A DNA stretch of 64,000 bases from a virus: positions 1 to 64,000 of the IMG/VR virus record IMGVR_UViG_3300042922_000250; one strand, written 5' to 3'. Both the position numbers and the translations under genes were made by a program. Of the stretch, positions 1 through 6,490 are shown piece after piece; position 1 is the first letter of the stretch; each line of letters opens with the position of its first letter. A model generated the notes under the pieces. That model made no database searches, had not been told where the DNA came from, and worked only from the letters and a program-made list of their open reading frames with translations.

Positions 1-176
1 TGAAGCACGGAACCAACTACGATACTTACGGCATGCAATGCAAACTAAGAGGACTTGCTGAAAGATATAAAGATGACGAAGGGCATTACCTTGTAAGCGT
101 CCTTACCACTAACGACCTGAACAGTGCAACCATAAAAGACGTATCAGAACTGGTATTTCAACTCGGAACCCATTAA
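1..176 (+). CDS. 3' part of a shared small phage gene of unknown function (left copy)
   Basis: The reading frame is open from base 3 and stops at TAA 174-176. It encodes the last 57 or so residues of the same protein that is complete at 41137-41541, with one Ala codon changed synonymously at base 128. The 5' part is cut off by the window edge. No family was recognised; the protein is hydrophilic, soluble-looking and lacks membrane segments. It heads a run of small plus-strand genes, as the complete copy does at 41 kb. Confidence 0.75.
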   Translation, partial: KHGTNYDTYGMQCKLRGLAERYKDDEGHYLVSVLTTNDLNSATIKDVSELVFQLGTH

Positions 177-181
177 TCGCA
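1..181 (+). repeat. Left copy of a 181-bp direct repeat (partner 41366-41546)
   Basis: Bases 1-181 match 41366-41546 with a single mismatch (A128 versus C41493); bases 1-127 are exact. Identity stops 5 bp after the stop codon of the shared gene. The two copies are 41,365 bp apart and bracket one complete phage genome. How far homology extends leftward cannot be seen. Confidence 0.97.
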
Positions 182-185
182 GAGT

Positions 186-204
186 GAGCCGGGAAACCGG
201 CCTC
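186..204 (+). other. Intercistronic GC-rich hairpin, array A
   Basis: GAGCCGG and CCGGCCTC can pair around a GAAA tetraloop (GNRA type), just after the stop codon of the first gene and before the AAAGG site of the next. No U-run follows, so it is not an ordinary terminator. Confidence 0.55.
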
Positions 205-233
205 TGTCCAAGGCGATGAAAGGATGATGCAAA

Positions 234-425
234 ATGTCAACTCTACAGTATAAAAATAAAACAGTATGTTGTTGCTGTGCAAACTGCGGCTGGAAAGGGA
301 TGGTTGAAGACCAGGAAGTGTTTTGCCGAGAGTCGAGGGAATGGAACAATAACTACCACGAATGCCCCCAATATTGGTTCAGTTGGAGTCATTTCGAGAA
401 TTTAAAACCAGATAACGCAGAGTGA
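234..425 (+). CDS. Small Cys-rich (zinc-ribbon-like) phage protein
   Basis: A 63-residue protein with a Cys run near residues 12-18 (CCCCANC) followed by Cys at about 30 and 44, a pattern suggesting a zinc knuckle. It starts at ATG 234 behind GAAAGGATGATGCAAA, the ribosome-site context used by most genes of this array. Function is unknown; tiny zinc proteins are characteristic of this phage. Confidence 0.75.
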   Translation: MSTLQYKNKTVCCCCANCGWKGMVEDQEVFCRESREWNNNYHECPQYWFSWSHFENLKPDNAE

Positions 426-426
426 C

Positions 427-439
427 GGGGCTAGTCCCC
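427..439 (+). other. Intercistronic hairpin, array A
   Basis: GGGG-CTAGT-CCCC, followed by the recurrent TGTAATGC. It lies directly between the stop codon of the zinc-ribbon gene and the next small gene. Confidence 0.45.
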
Positions 440-476
440 TGTAATGCCCCCGGATACCAGGGAAAGGATGATTTGT

Positions 477-746
477 TTGCAAATAGTAATTGGCTGGGTA
501 GAAATGGAACCCGAATTAATTCGCAGACGTAAAGACGACATCGGGGAGCAACATATTTTTTGCGAATCGCCCGTTGCAAGGTCGGCAATGTGGAAAAACA
601 ACGGCACAGAATCCGATACAGAAAAAGCCTTGCAATATGCGGGGGCGAACGGCTATCAAGTTTATGTGTATGCCAATGTCAAAAATCCATTAGAGCAGGC
701 TCGTAAGGATGCAGCGCGACACTGGAATCAAACTAACGCCCTGTAG
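477..746 (+). CDS. Small phage protein of unknown function
   Basis: An 89-residue soluble protein. The open frame begins upstream at ATG 444, but the GGAAAGG ribosome site at 461-467 is correctly spaced only for the in-frame TTG at 477; the in-frame ATG 468 abuts the site. The C-terminal half (a repeated Tyr/Val stretch, then ARKDAARHWN) looks like a small alpha/beta fold. Family not recognised. It overlaps nothing and is followed by a short AGCC/GGCT hairpin at about 753-763. Confidence 0.6.
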   Translation: MQIVIGWVEMEPELIRRRKDDIGEQHIFCESPVARSAMWKNNGTESDTEKALQYAGANGYQVYVYANVKNPLEQARKDAARHWNQTNAL

Positions 747-804
747 CGGGAGCCGAAGGCTGCGGTCACAAGCACTGATAGCCAGTAATGAAAGGATGAT
801 GCAA

Positions 805-1041
805 ATGGCCACCGGCGAAGCGTTTATGCGTATCCATCATGCGCGAAGGAACGCAGAAAAAAGAGCTTCCGCAAAGAAGATTGACAAAGAATCGTATCGC
901 AATCTGCGTTGCGAACTAGTGGCACTGCAGACAGCGGACAGTGCGTTATGGGCAGACCTTACACTATCAGATGACTTTGTTGAGCAAAATAGCAAGGAGT
1001 ACAATAGCCGCATACAAGAGTTGATCAACGCGATTTACTAA
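805..1041 (+). CDS. Small helical phage protein of unknown function
   Basis: A 78-residue, Arg/Lys-rich, mostly helical protein. Start chosen at ATG 805 because GAAAGG (790-795) precedes it by 9 bases, exactly as for the neighbouring genes; longer upstream starts in this frame would overlap the previous gene. Function unknown. Confidence 0.65.
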   Translation: MATGEAFMRIHHARRNAEKRASAKKIDKESYRNLRCELVALQTADSALWADLTLSDDFVEQNSKEYNSRIQELINAIY

Positions 1042-1051
1042 CCGACAGAGC

Positions 1052-1071
1052 ACCGGGGAGCAATCCCCGGT
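1052..1071 (+). other. Intercistronic GCAA-tetraloop hairpin, array A
   Basis: A perfect 8-bp stem, ACCGGGGA/TCCCCGGT, closes a GCAA (GNRA) loop. It ends in the recurrent GGTAATGC and is followed by a second stem at 1075-1102 (GCGGCA/TGCCGC). The string TAATGCGGCAAGCGGGG here recurs at 41766-41782 in array B. Confidence 0.7.
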
Positions 1072-1123
1072 AATGCGGCAAGCGGGGGCGCAAGGCTGCC
1101 GCGTAAGAAAGGAGGGATTTAAT

Positions 1124-1249
1124 GTGAAATATGTATGTTGTATCTGCGGCAAAGAACTGAACGAACTTGACCTGATTCCTAATGATGAAGGCAGAGACAT
1201 TTGCCCTTACTGCGGTAAAGATGATTTAGAGCAGATTGCTCTGTCCTAA
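1124..1249 (+). CDS. 41-residue zinc-ribbon protein
   Basis: A very short gene with start GTG 1124 behind AAAGGAGGGATTTAAT; the ATG two bases earlier is immediately followed by TGA in its own frame, which forces the GTG start. The protein has two CxxC knuckles (CCICGKEL and CPYCGKDD) separated by about 23 residues, a classical zinc ribbon. It probably binds nucleic acid or RNA polymerase, but this is unproven. Confidence 0.75.
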   Translation: MKYVCCICGKELNELDLIPNDEGRDICPYCGKDDLEQIALS

Positions 1250-1277
1250 CTAGGGTCATTTAGAAAGGATTGATAAT

Positions 1278-1427
1278 ATGGCCAAGAAAAACGAAGTGCA
1301 AAAAATAAAAAGGCTTGAAACGGCTATCAAAGCTACTATGGATAAACTTGGCGACAAAAACATTGAAATTACATCACAACTTCGAGAGGAATTATGCGAA
1401 ATGCTTTTTGATTCGTTGCGTGGATAA
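1278..1427 (+). CDS. 49-residue charged helical protein
   Basis: Starts ATG 1278 behind AGAAAGGATTGATAAT and ends TAA 1425. The product is a Lys/Glu-rich protein of two predicted helices. It overlaps a longer out-of-frame ORF (from 1315) that is a shadow. No family recognised. Confidence 0.65.
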   Translation: MAKKNEVQKIKRLETAIKATMDKLGDKNIEITSQLREELCEMLFDSLRG

Positions 1428-1428
1428 T

Positions 1429-1445
1429 CCCCGGCCTAGCCGGGG
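1429..1445 (+). other. Intercistronic hairpin, array A
   Basis: CCCCGGC-CTA-GCCGGGG followed by TAAT. The same element, CCCGGCCTAGCCGGG, recurs in array B at 42040-42054 between unrelated genes. Confidence 0.7.
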
Positions 1446-1470
1446 TAATAAATGGAAAGGATGGATTTAC

Positions 1471-1656
1471 ATGACACTGCAAACACTTGCGAAATACTTA
1501 AATACTGATGATCTTTGGCTGAGCGGGAAAGATGACTTCGGATTTGCACACTATGAAGGAAAAGAAGCCTTAGAAGAAGCGGTGAGTCGGCACGGATGGC
1601 GAAAGGTCATCAAGATTACCCCAGGCGATAACTGCTTGGATATAACAATTGCTTAA
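1471..1656 (+). CDS. 61-residue phage protein of unknown function
   Basis: Start ATG 1471 is preceded by GGAAAGGATGGATTTAC, so the upstream ATG 1315 in the same frame is rejected; it would run through the previous gene. The product is soluble and acidic, with a central region ALEEAVSRHGWRK. No family recognised. It is the last well-supported gene of array A. Confidence 0.7.
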   Translation: MTLQTLAKYLNTDDLWLSGKDDFGFAHYEGKEALEEAVSRHGWRKVIKITPGDNCLDITIA

Positions 1657-1693
1657 CCACCGCCTGACGATGACATTGAAAGGAGCCAACAAC

Positions 1694-1915
1694 ATGCCCG
1701 ATAAAATCATAATCAAGATCCACCCCAGCAGCAGCGCGAAAAGAAAAGCCGCCAAGTTAGGCGGCTTTTCTTTGTGTAAAATAAAAAGCCCTAGCCCATC
1801 CGGCCAGGGCAATCATCTACCTCACTCTAATCAACCCATGCTGCACAGCCAGCAAAGCCGCATAAGTAACCACATTATCACGCCATTTATAGTAAGTATC
1901 TCTCTCTATGTATAA
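1694..1915 (+). CDS. Doubtful small ORF reading through the array terminator
   Basis: ATG 1694 has a good ribosome site (GAAAGGAGCCAACAAC), but the frame runs directly through the terminator hairpin at 1744-1769 and into the 3' end of the converging early operon. It may be the remnant of a cassette whose 3' part was lost; a remnant of about 20 codons before the terminator is the most that can be supported. Confidence 0.22.
   Translation: MPDKIIIKIHPSSSAKRKAAKLGGFSLCKIKSPSPSGQGNHLPHSNQPMLHSQQSRISNHIITPFIVSISLYV
1744..1769 (+). terminator. Bidirectional terminator ending array A
   Basis: AAAAGCCGCC-AAGTTA-GGCGGCTTTT followed by CTTT. The A-tract on the left makes it work on the minus strand too. 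A near-copy of its core (AGCCGCC-CAGTGA-GGCGGCT) ends array B at 42339-42358. Confidence 0.85.
1780..1810 (-). terminator. Terminator of the leftward early operon
   Basis: On the minus strand, GCCCT...AGGGC is followed by TTTTTATTT, a few bases beyond the stop codon of the last early gene (1817). Confidence 0.8.
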
Positions 1916-2281
1916 CTCCGCACACGTTTGCTTCCAATCTTGATTATCTTTGTATCGCCTTTGCATAAAATCCGGTATTGAACTGCCAGCGAAATGATTA
2001 TAAGTCCCACCGATAACCCCTAACCACTCTTCTGGCTTTAAAATTGCTTCTTCCTGCTTGCCAAGCATGACGGTAATACATTTTATCCTATCCGCTAATA
2101 AAACGCCTCTAATCGCCGTAGAATCGCTTATAAAGGCATGTCCTCCACCGCCTGACATATCCGGCTTGCGGCTACCGTATAACTGATTGTCTCTGACCTC
2201 TTTAACTGCTTCTTTGATCGCGTTTTCGATACTGATATAATGCTCTATCCGCTTGCAAATAGTACCTTCGAGTACTCCCAT
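1817..2281 (-). CDS. Probable late-transcription regulator (ArpU/RinA-like)
   Basis: A 154-residue protein at the very end of the early operon, where many Firmicutes phages place the activator of the late promoter. Its C-terminal 40 residues (ELYIERDTYYKWRDNVV and following) look like a sigma-70 region-4/ArpU-type helix-turn-helix, as in RinA and ArpU proteins of this length. The N-terminal part contains a Gly-rich stretch near residues 43-47. The family call is by pattern and position, not a search. The start overlaps the stop of the upstream gene. Confidence 0.55.
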   Translation of the reverse strand: MGVLEGTICKRIEHYISIENAIKEAVKEVRDNQLYGSRKPDMSGGGGHAFISDSTAIRGVLLADRIKCITVMLGKQEEAILKPEEWLGVIGGTYNHFAGSSIPDFMQRRYKDNQDWKQTCAELYIERDTYYKWRDNVVTYAALLAVQHGLIRVR

Positions 2282-2691
2282 TAGCTAGACTCCAATGTAG
2301 ACAATAGCGCAGCTTTGCAAATCGCCTCAGGGACCGTTTGGCATTGGGCGGACGATCCATGCCAATTATGCTTTGGGTTGTTATGATAAGGACACGGACC
2401 ATAATTACAAACAAACTTTACAAGCCACTCACCATGATTAAACCGATACAACTCAGCACTTTCATAATGCAATTCCCGCATTTTTTCAACAACTTCCCAT
2501 GCATAACTTATATCTGTGCTGTAATATTTAAGTGGATTTTGCGTCTCTTTATCGTACAAAAAATCACCATTAAGACCAAAATCATCATCAGTAACTATAT
2601 CGCCTTCAATCTTTACGTGAAATACTTCTTCGGCGACAATAATATCCAGTTCTCTCCCCGGCTTCATCGCCAATATCTCTTTTTTTGTCAT
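2281..2691 (-). CDS. Phage ABA-sandwich domain protein (BC1872 type)
   Basis: A 136-residue protein with the hallmarks of the BC1872-like phage ABA-sandwich family: an N-terminal TKKEILAMKPGRELD helix, a central YYSTDISYAWEVVEKM motif and a C-terminal PEAICKAALL helix. Such proteins are common in early regions of Firmicutes phages and their role is not established. A CPYHNN insert near residue 100 may bind metal. Confidence 0.75.
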   Translation of the reverse strand: MTKKEILAMKPGRELDIIVAEEVFHVKIEGDIVTDDDFGLNGDFLYDKETQNPLKYYSTDISYAWEVVEKMRELHYESAELYRFNHGEWLVKFVCNYGPCPYHNNPKHNWHGSSAQCQTVPEAICKAALLSTLESS

Positions 2692-2694
2692 CAG

Positions 2695-3000
2695 TCACGC
2701 CTCCTTTTTCGGGAAATGCTTGTCAATCAAGTCTCGCAACTTCTCGCATTGATATTGATTAAGCGGTATTTTCTGATTGCCTGTTTCTATAATAATATTA
2801 ACACCGTCATCTTCTTTCCTAACACGCACAAACGTTGTTATGTTTGTTCTTCCGAATAAAAAAGCATACTCACGATGACCTTCTGATAATCCAAGCGTCA
2901 CAATCTCAATTAGTTTCTTTTTTTCTTCTTGATCTTCTAACGCCTTAATCCTAGTTGTTAAATCACACGAATCACATTTATCTTTTTTGCTCCAAAACAT
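2695..3000 (-). CDS. Small phage protein with N-terminal CxxC
   Basis: A 101-residue protein with CDSC near residue 10, a coiled-coil segment (LEDQEEKKKLIE) and a beta-rich C-terminal half. Start chosen at ATG 3000 behind GGGAGGGAAATTG; a TTG at 3003 is also possible. Function unknown. Confidence 0.6.
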   Translation of the reverse strand: MFWSKKDKCDSCDLTTRIKALEDQEEKKKLIEIVTLGLSEGHREYAFLFGRTNITTFVRVRKEDDGVNIIIETGNQKIPLNQYQCEKLRDLIDKHFPKKEA

Positions 3001-3044
3001 CAATTTCCCTCCCTCTTAAAATCCTACGCCAATTCAAATGTCTT

Positions 3045-3536
3045 TTAACCTGCGTCATTCTGGTGCGAATTTTGGCTATTGTGAAGTTGTTTATCATGCC
3101 AAGTTACCGCAACCGCATATGCACTCCATATGTCAGCCTTAAATCCATAAAACCAACCAGGTGCCTTTTTAGTTCCAACTGTGCCGAATCGATCAAGCAA
3201 TGCCTGTCTAATATTGCTGTCTTTTGCTTTAGTTACTCCGCATATATTTATTTTTACGTCTTTTCGATAAATTAGAATAGGTTGCATCCCCTTGGACTGT
3301 AGTGCTTCATAAAACCTTCCAATCCATACACAAGTTTCAAATACTTCCTTTCCTACAGCCATTCCGTACGATGCAATCATTTCTATGGCAACATGATCGC
3401 ATAATCTAAACGCATCATGATTTATAAATGCTAATAAATCATGATTATTTAGTTTTCCAAAGCAATCAGGCTTTAGATTATCATCAGTAACAACATGAGC
3501 AGATTCTACATTTCCTGGATCTATAGCTAATATCAA
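3045..3536 (-). CDS. RuvC-like Holliday-junction endonuclease
   Basis: 163 residues with an RNase H fold signature. The N-terminal ILAIDPGN supplies the first catalytic Asp, AIEMIASYG the Glu, and the C-terminal KADIWSAYAVAV the last acidic position. Phage RuvC-like enzymes resolve branched DNA before packaging or during recombination. The start is TTG 3536 behind GGGAGGTTGGGAA, overlapping the TGA of the upstream 45-residue gene (translational coupling). Confidence 0.8.
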   Translation of the reverse strand: MILAIDPGNVESAHVVTDDNLKPDCFGKLNNHDLLAFINHDAFRLCDHVAIEMIASYGMAVGKEVFETCVWIGRFYEALQSKGMQPILIYRKDVKINICGVTKAKDSNIRQALLDRFGTVGTKKAPGWFYGFKADIWSAYAVAVTWHDKQLHNSQNSHQNDAG

Positions 3537-3670
3537 TTCCCAACCTCCCTATACAGTCTGCACCTAAACTTTTTAGGCCTTGTGTAGCTGAATTGTTTGG
3601 CGCAGACTATTGTTTTGTCGTTGATTAACGCTGTTAGGTGATAGCATGATTGGCAGAGGTATTTATTCAT
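3533..3670 (-). CDS. 45-residue Cys-containing small protein
   Basis: Starts ATG 3670 and stops at TGA 3533-3535, overlapping the TTG start of the RuvC-like gene. It has a CxxC (CQSC) near the N-terminus and two further Cys toward the basic C-terminus (KKFRCRLYRE), so a zinc-binding fold is likely. Function unknown. Confidence 0.6.
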   Translation of the reverse strand: MNKYLCQSCYHLTALINDKTIVCAKQFSYTRPKKFRCRLYREVGN

Positions 3671-3702
3671 GCCCACGGCTGCAGGATTGTTATGGCTTTC
3701 AT
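3668..3702 (-). pseudogene. 11-codon remnant resembling the start of an ASCH-domain gene
   Basis: ATG 3702 overlaps the TGA of the radical SAM gene (ATGA) and reads MKAITILQPWA then stops. That string matches the very characteristic beginning of ASCH-domain proteins (MKAITIxQPWA), but the rest of the domain is absent; the next small gene starts within the stop. It may be a gene relic or a coupling leader peptide. Confidence 0.4.
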
Positions 3703-4484
3703 GGCTGCCCCTCCGCTACCTGTTTGATCGAATCTTTCCATGCGACTTTCGGACGGCCTTTGAGCGCGGCATATAATGCCCGAATCTCGCTGTCACGTTG
3801 CTGATCCTTGATCGCTAGCGCAGCCAGCGCGACTTGCTGACTATCCTTTAAAACGCGCTGGTCAATTTTATTCATTTTACCTAACCACACTTTGTCGGTA
3901 ACATAAGACTGAACAGCCTCAAACGTCCTGATAGCATCCTCCTTGCCGGAAAGCATCGGTTCCATACTGACTGATGTCGAAAAATCAAGTCCATATGCCA
4001 CCATCAAGCACGCAATACGCTCCTTTGGCAAAGGCGATCCCGGTTCCCAAAACCTTGACAAGTCGTCGTCGAGCGTGCCAATCGTAAATCTAAATAAGAT
4101 TTGGTCTTTGAAATGTTCCAGTGCAAATAGCAACGGCTTAATGCAGTCCATTCTTGGCTTTGACACGACCAAAACATTGTTACCGTTCCGCAGGGTTTTG
4201 GTCAGCACATCAATTGATTTTTCAAGATATGTTGGCGTAATGTCGTGGATTGTCGGGAACATGATCACACCATTTCTCTTTGCCATGCCGTTAGGGAAAG
4301 CGTTTTCTCTGACTGTTTCACGTTCCCATTCGCTTCTGTCGGCAATCCGCTTGTATCGCAGAGCGTGAACGGTTGCATAGCAGTACCGGCATTTATTCCG
4401 GCATCCTAGTCCTATGTTCATTGAGTGTTCAGACCATTCGCGGGTTCCTGTTCCTGTTCTTGCGTCGCTAAAGTTGGCTTTCAT
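3699..4484 (-). CDS. Radical SAM enzyme, phage type
   Basis: 261 residues. The motif CRNKCRYCY near residues 28-36 gives the CxxxCxxC that binds the 4Fe-4S cluster and SAM. The flanking layout (EWSEHSMNIGLGC, PTIHDITPTYL, VVSKPRMDCI, LFRFTIGT) resembles the spore photoproduct lyase / Rv2578c group of radical SAM proteins. The substrate is unknown. It lies among nucleic-acid genes of the early operon, so modification or repair of DNA or RNA is a reasonable guess only. The start at ATG 4484 overlaps the upstream stop. Confidence 0.8.
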   Translation of the reverse strand: MKANFSDARTGTGTREWSEHSMNIGLGCRNKCRYCYATVHALRYKRIADRSEWERETVRENAFPNGMAKRNGVIMFPTIHDITPTYLEKSIDVLTKTLRNGNNVLVVSKPRMDCIKPLLFALEHFKDQILFRFTIGTLDDDLSRFWEPGSPLPKERIACLMVAYGLDFSTSVSMEPMLSGKEDAIRTFEAVQSYVTDKVWLGKMNKIDQRVLKDSQQVALAALAIKDQQRDSEIRALYAALKGRPKVAWKDSIKQVAEGQP

Positions 4485-4897
4485 GGCTGCTCACCTGCCT
4501 TAGCAGTGGTGTCGCCGCTCCCCAGGGCTTGGCGGGCAATGCTACGCATCCAATGGGCGCATTGTTTTGTTAGTTGCGGCTTACCCGGCCCTACCACTGT
4601 ATACATTCCTTTTTCATCCGGGCCACTAACATCAGGATAGAAATAATGACCCTCTCTTTTTGCTATCCGTTCCAGTGCCCCCGTCAGTTCCGCGATTCTG
4701 GCGTTAAGTTCCGCAATCTTAGCATCAACCGCCTCCAGTCTGTCAATGTGGTCGAGCAGGGCTAGCAGAGTAGTGGGGTTTATAACCAGGTTAAGCGATA
4801 CGCAACCATTGCAAACGCAAGTGTCGTATGTCTTTTTTGTTTTTTCATGTTTTTTAACATACCGTGCCGCCTCCCGCAGGGCTTTTGTGTCAATCAT
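4481..4897 (-). CDS. Coiled-coil early phage protein (Ead/Ea22-like layout)
   Basis: 138 residues: a basic N-terminal helix, a CVCNGC cluster near residue 30, then a heptad coiled coil (RLEAVDAKIAELNARIAEL) and a C-terminal helix. The layout matches numerous early phage proteins of unknown role. It ends in the CAGCCATGAA stop/start overlap that couples it to the radical SAM gene. Confidence 0.6.
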   Translation of the reverse strand: MIDTKALREAARYVKKHEKTKKTYDTCVCNGCVSLNLVINPTTLLALLDHIDRLEAVDAKIAELNARIAELTGALERIAKREGHYFYPDVSGPDEKGMYTVVGPGKPQLTKQCAHWMRSIARQALGSGDTTAKAGEQP

Positions 4898-5225
4898 TTC
4901 GATTCCTCCAATTCATTGCGAAGCGGCAGAAGTCCATCCACGGGCAACCCGTTCCGCAACGATCTTCGTCATATTCCCACTCATATTCTTCAAGTTCAAG
5001 ACAGACAGGAGTTTCGTTTGACTGCGCGCCTTTCAGAGCCGCCTCCCCTAACTCAGCTTTTGCCGACAGGGATTCGATGAGGTCGGCAATGTCTGCGCAA
5101 TCACTTTCTGTTATCTCAGGAATTTCGCATCGTTTATCACAAAATACTTGATTATCGTCAGAACATTGACAAATCGGCTTTGCGCTTGCTCTAAGTATTT
5201 TTATCGCCGTATCCTTGTCAATCAC
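4890..5225 (-). CDS. Cys-rich early phage protein
   Basis: 111 residues from GTG 5225, chosen because AAAGGAG lies 8 bases upstream. It contains an N-terminal CQCSDDNQVFCDKRC cluster, a middle helix (ADIADLIESL) and a C-terminal CGTGCPWMDFC cluster. The Cys pattern suggests two metal sites. Function unknown. Confidence 0.6.
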   Translation of the reverse strand: MIDKDTAIKILRASAKPICQCSDDNQVFCDKRCEIPEITESDCADIADLIESLSAKAELGEAALKGAQSNETPVCLELEEYEWEYDEDRCGTGCPWMDFCRFAMNWRNRND

Positions 5226-5230
5226 GCTGC

Positions 5231-5374
5231 TCACTCCTTTGCGCACGCCCAATTTGTAAAAGCTATACAGTTTTCCTCAGCCTTGCAGTACTGCCTTTCC
5301 TGCTCGTCCGGACATGTAGCACACGGACAATCAGGTATCCGTTCATATCCTGGATTAATAACCACTTTAGTCAT
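5231..5374 (-). CDS. 47-residue Cys-rich protein
   Basis: ATG 5374 behind AGGGGAGAGGTC. It encodes a PDCPCATCPDEQ cluster plus further Cys at the C-terminus (six in total). Its C-terminal half (Cys, then Ala-Phe-Thr-Asn-Trp) resembles the C-terminus of the downstream neighbour, hinting at duplication. Confidence 0.6.
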   Translation of the reverse strand: MTKVVINPGYERIPDCPCATCPDEQERQYCKAEENCIAFTNWACAKE

Positions 5375-5388
5375 GACCTCTCCCCTTT

Positions 5389-5559
5389 CTACTGCCTGAG
5401 AACAGGCTCATCGTCTTCGTTTGTGGTAGTTCTCTGTATTTGTATTTTCGGAGTAAGTCCTAATGCCAACAAAGGCCATGCAGATTGTGTCACGTATATA
5501 GCAATTGAGATTGCGCTATAAAATCCAATAAAGACTAATGCCATACAAAGATTATTCAC
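5389..5559 (-). CDS. 56-residue single-span membrane protein
   Basis: Starts GTG 5559 behind GGGAGGAAAAGCC and overlaps the upstream TGA. Residues about 3-33 are hydrophobic (a long span or hairpin), followed by a polar acidic tail (TNEDDEPVL). Function unknown. Confidence 0.55.
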   Translation of the reverse strand: MNNLCMALVFIGFYSAISIAIYVTQSAWPLLALGLTPKIQIQRTTTNEDDEPVLRQ

Positions 5560-5717
5560 GGCTTTTCCTCCCTTGGCGGCTCCGGCAGCTTAACAGTTAT
5601 TAAATCGCGACATTTACTGCAAACATAATCAAGCCATTTTCCGGAATAACCACCAGAAAAATACGCCTTACCTTGACACTTCGGACACTTTATTTGGAAT
5701 GGCATTTTCTTTTTCAT
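5556..5717 (-). CDS. 53-residue zinc-ribbon protein
   Basis: Two CxxC knuckles (CPKCQ and CSKCR) about 20 residues apart after a basic MKKKMPFQIK start. Coupled to the downstream membrane gene by CCGTGA overlap and to the upstream gene by ATGA overlap. Confidence 0.7.
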   Translation of the reverse strand: MKKKMPFQIKCPKCQGKAYFSGGYSGKWLDYVCSKCRDLITVKLPEPPREEKP

Positions 5718-5824
5718 TCTTCAACCTCGGAAGCGCATTTGCCGCACCTGTAATCTTTATCCGTGCTATCCCAAAACCACTTATGACGCTTGCATTCAAC
5801 CATTTGCTTGATGGTTGGATTCAT
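5714..5824 (-). CDS. 36-residue zinc-binding protein
   Basis: ATG 5824 overlaps the upstream TGA. The pattern is C-x-x-H ... CGKC, with a Trp-Phe-Trp core (KWFWDSTDKDYRCGKC). It is probably a minimal zinc ribbon using C2HC or C3H ligands. Confidence 0.6.
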   Translation of the reverse strand: MNPTIKQMVECKRHKWFWDSTDKDYRCGKCASEVEE

Positions 5825-5951
5825 GGCTGTTCCTCCCTCTCAACAACGGCCAATCTCGCCCTCATAAACAACAGGCACGTTGTTTGATATGGTTCATCGA
5901 TGTAGACTTTAAGGATGTGAGAATTCTTGCACTCACAACTCCTTAAGTATC
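5821..5951 (-). pseudogene. Coding-like stretch without a normal start
   Basis: The frame ending at TGA 5821 reads as a plausible 40-residue Cys protein (SCECKNSHILKVYIDEPYQ..., ending VVEREEQP) but has no ATG, GTG or TTG upstream until internal codons. The only good ribosome site (AAGGAG-TTGTGA-GTG near 5935) opens a different frame that stops after 24 codons. Either a frameshift near the 5' end or an unusual start. Confidence 0.35.
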
Positions 5952-5975
5952 CGAATATGCGATATTGGCTTTAGA

Positions 5976-6191
5976 CTACCTATGAGGAATTGAAACCTCC
6001 ACAAAACATTCACTATCCCACCCGCACTTTCTACAACGATAACTCCATAATGTTGGAGAGCCATGTTCTGGACGCTTATCGCGATAAATTATCTTCCCGG
6101 TTTTTACATTTCGGCCAACAACGCAATCATAAGTCGTTAACTGCGTGATTCTATCGCTGCCACATTCTGGGCACTTTGTTACTTTGTTCAT
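5976..6191 (-). CDS. 71-residue zinc-ribbon protein
   Basis: N-terminal CPECGSD and C-terminal CRKCGWDSEC knuckles flank a basic linker (GRNVKTGKIIYRDKRPEHG), a full zinc ribbon. Starts at ATG 6191 and overlaps the upstream stop. Function unknown. Confidence 0.75.
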   Translation of the reverse strand: MNKVTKCPECGSDRITQLTTYDCVVGRNVKTGKIIYRDKRPEHGSPTLWSYRCRKCGWDSECFVEVSIPHR

Positions 6192-6490
6192 GTTTCCCCC
6201 ATCGCCTCCGCCAAAGCGTCGATAGCGTCCAATATTTCAACAAGTACTTCCAGTGCCTCATTTTGATGGGTATCATCGGTTGTTGCTCCCCATTTTTGTT
6301 TTGCACTTATCACCGCATCTGCCGCCTGCTCAAGCCGGGATAGGCGGTTCAACTCATCGGCAATTCGTTCCCTGTCGCCCGGCATAATATCGCATAGCAT
6401 TCGGAAAGACCTTACCGACCTGTCCTTCGGCGAGCATGCCACAAACGATTCCCTGAGGATTTTTTCGAGATATTCTACTTCACTCATCAT
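6188..6490 (-). CDS. Helical early phage protein
   Basis: About 100 residues, acidic and helical, with a coiled-coil core (RERIADELNRLSRLEQAADAV). Start ATG 6490 lies behind GGAAGGTGGAAG; ATG 6487 is equally possible. Function unknown. Confidence 0.6.
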   Translation of the reverse strand: MMSEVEYLEKILRESFVACSPKDRSVRSFRMLCDIMPGDRERIADELNRLSRLEQAADAVISAKQKWGATTDDTHQNEALEVLVEILDAIDALAEAMGET

